DNA of 64,000 nucleotides from Pseudomonas sp. Tri1 (lineage in GTDB: Bacteria; Pseudomonadota; Gammaproteobacteria; Pseudomonadales; Pseudomonadaceae): the NCBI RefSeq assembly GCF_017968885.1, contig NZ_CP072913.1, positions 2,650,001 to 2,714,000 of the forward strand. The letters run 5' to 3'. Below the pieces are notes generated by a model that worked only from the letters and a program-made list of their open reading frames with translations, was not told where the DNA came from and did no database searches. A program made the translations under genes and the position numbers. Within the stretch, counting starts at the first letter, position 1. Every line of letters begins with the position of its first letter. Below, one piece after another: positions 63,771-64,000 of the stretch.

Positions 63771-64000
63771 TCAGGCGATCTTGCGCAGTGCGCGCGCCTG
63801 GTCGCTGAACAGCCGGCCGGCGCGCTCGGCCGCCAGCTCGATACGGGTTTGCAGGGTCTGGCTGACGATGCGGTAGTCAGCGAAGTCGGACTCGCTGGCG
63901 TAGACGCCAATGGGCAGGGTGAGCGATTGGAAGAAGCTGAACAGCGGGCGCAGTTGGTGATCGAGCACCAGCGCATGGCGCTCGCTGCCACCGGTGGCGG
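63771..64000 (-). CDS. msuE: NADH-dependent FMN reductase MsuE, C-terminal part
   Basis: The last 76 codons of a gene that starts beyond the right edge. ATGGSERHA-LVLDHQLRPL, then LTLPIGVYASESDFADYRIV and a short tail ending ALRKIA, match the C terminus of MsuE flavin reductases. MsuE reduces FMN with NADH for the sulfonate monooxygenases. It is the first visible gene of the minus-strand run msuE, msuC-like, sfnR-like, and could supply FMNH2 to every flavin monooxygenase in this half of the window. Confidence 0.9.
   Translation of the reverse strand, partial: ATGGSERHALVLDHQLRPLFSFFQSLTLPIGVYASESDFADYRIVSQTLQTRIELAAERAGRLFSDQARALRKIA

Overview
The window is chromosomal DNA of a Pseudomonas, most likely of the P. 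fluorescens group. The evidence is GC-rich coding DNA, REP elements of Pseudomonas type (17163-17321, 31942-31983), a PqqA peptide of the Pseudomonas type, and an MsuE/MsuC/SfnR-like sulfonate cluster at the right edge. It is almost entirely accessory metabolism: catabolic operons, each with its own regulator and transporter. I saw no rRNA, tRNA, CRISPR, prophage or complete insertion sequence.

1-8.35 kb is a mixed stretch: a secreted protein cut by the window edge, a small unknown protein, a polyamine-type periplasmic binding protein divergent from a LuxR-type regulator, a tautomerase-DoxX pair, a short protein with the His-Gly and Ala-Cys signatures of clan CD (caspase/C80-like) cysteine peptidases, a small membrane protein, and a 1075-residue SF1 helicase with a central coiled coil.

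8.6-13.1 kb is an alcohol oxidation module: a FeaR-like AraC regulator, a periplasmic PQQ/haem c alcohol dehydrogenase, a MetA/SphA-type outer-membrane protein, and a 23-residue pqqA gene (12914-12985) that supplies the PQQ precursor peptide. 13.1-20.5 kb is a sugar-acid module: a XylD-type dehydratase and a frameshifted XylX-type dehydratase on the minus strand, a divergent LysR regulator, then an MFS transporter, an SDR and an FAH-family hydrolase. A near-identical palindrome, ATAAC-N5-GTTAT, lies before both operons. A second MFS transporter and a chemoreceptor follow.

24.4-30.1 kb encodes an APC permease, an aldehyde dehydrogenase, an omega-aminotransferase and a porin, which suggests amine or omega-amino acid catabolism. 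A secreted serine protease with a damaged tail follows. 32.0-42.3 kb is an IclR regulator divergent from a nine-gene operon (ThDP enzyme, ALDH, an SDR lacking its catalytic residues, a BNR propeller, a VOC protein, an AA_synth-family protein, an alpha/beta hydrolase, a flavin hydroxylase and an MhpD-type hydratase). It resembles a meta-cleavage pathway without an obvious ring-cleavage dioxygenase and is the best candidate for an undescribed pathway. 42.4-48.3 kb holds AraC and GntR regulators, a polar amino acid ABC transporter and a cytosolic gamma-glutamyltransferase homologue.

48.6-64 kb is an organosulfur scavenging region. It has an NtaA/SnaA/DszA-type flavin monooxygenase, a shortened acyl-CoA-synthetase-like protein, a LivGHM/LivF transporter with two tandem binding proteins, an SfnB-like enzyme behind a sigma-54 promoter, and a stand-alone fragment of the same fold. 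Convergent to these are an amidohydrolase-fold protein lacking metal ligands, an SsuD-like monooxygenase, an SfnR-like sigma-54 activator, an MsuC/DszC-like enzyme and the end of msuE. The activator probably drives at least the sfnB-like gene, and MsuE would supply reduced FMN to the monooxygenases.
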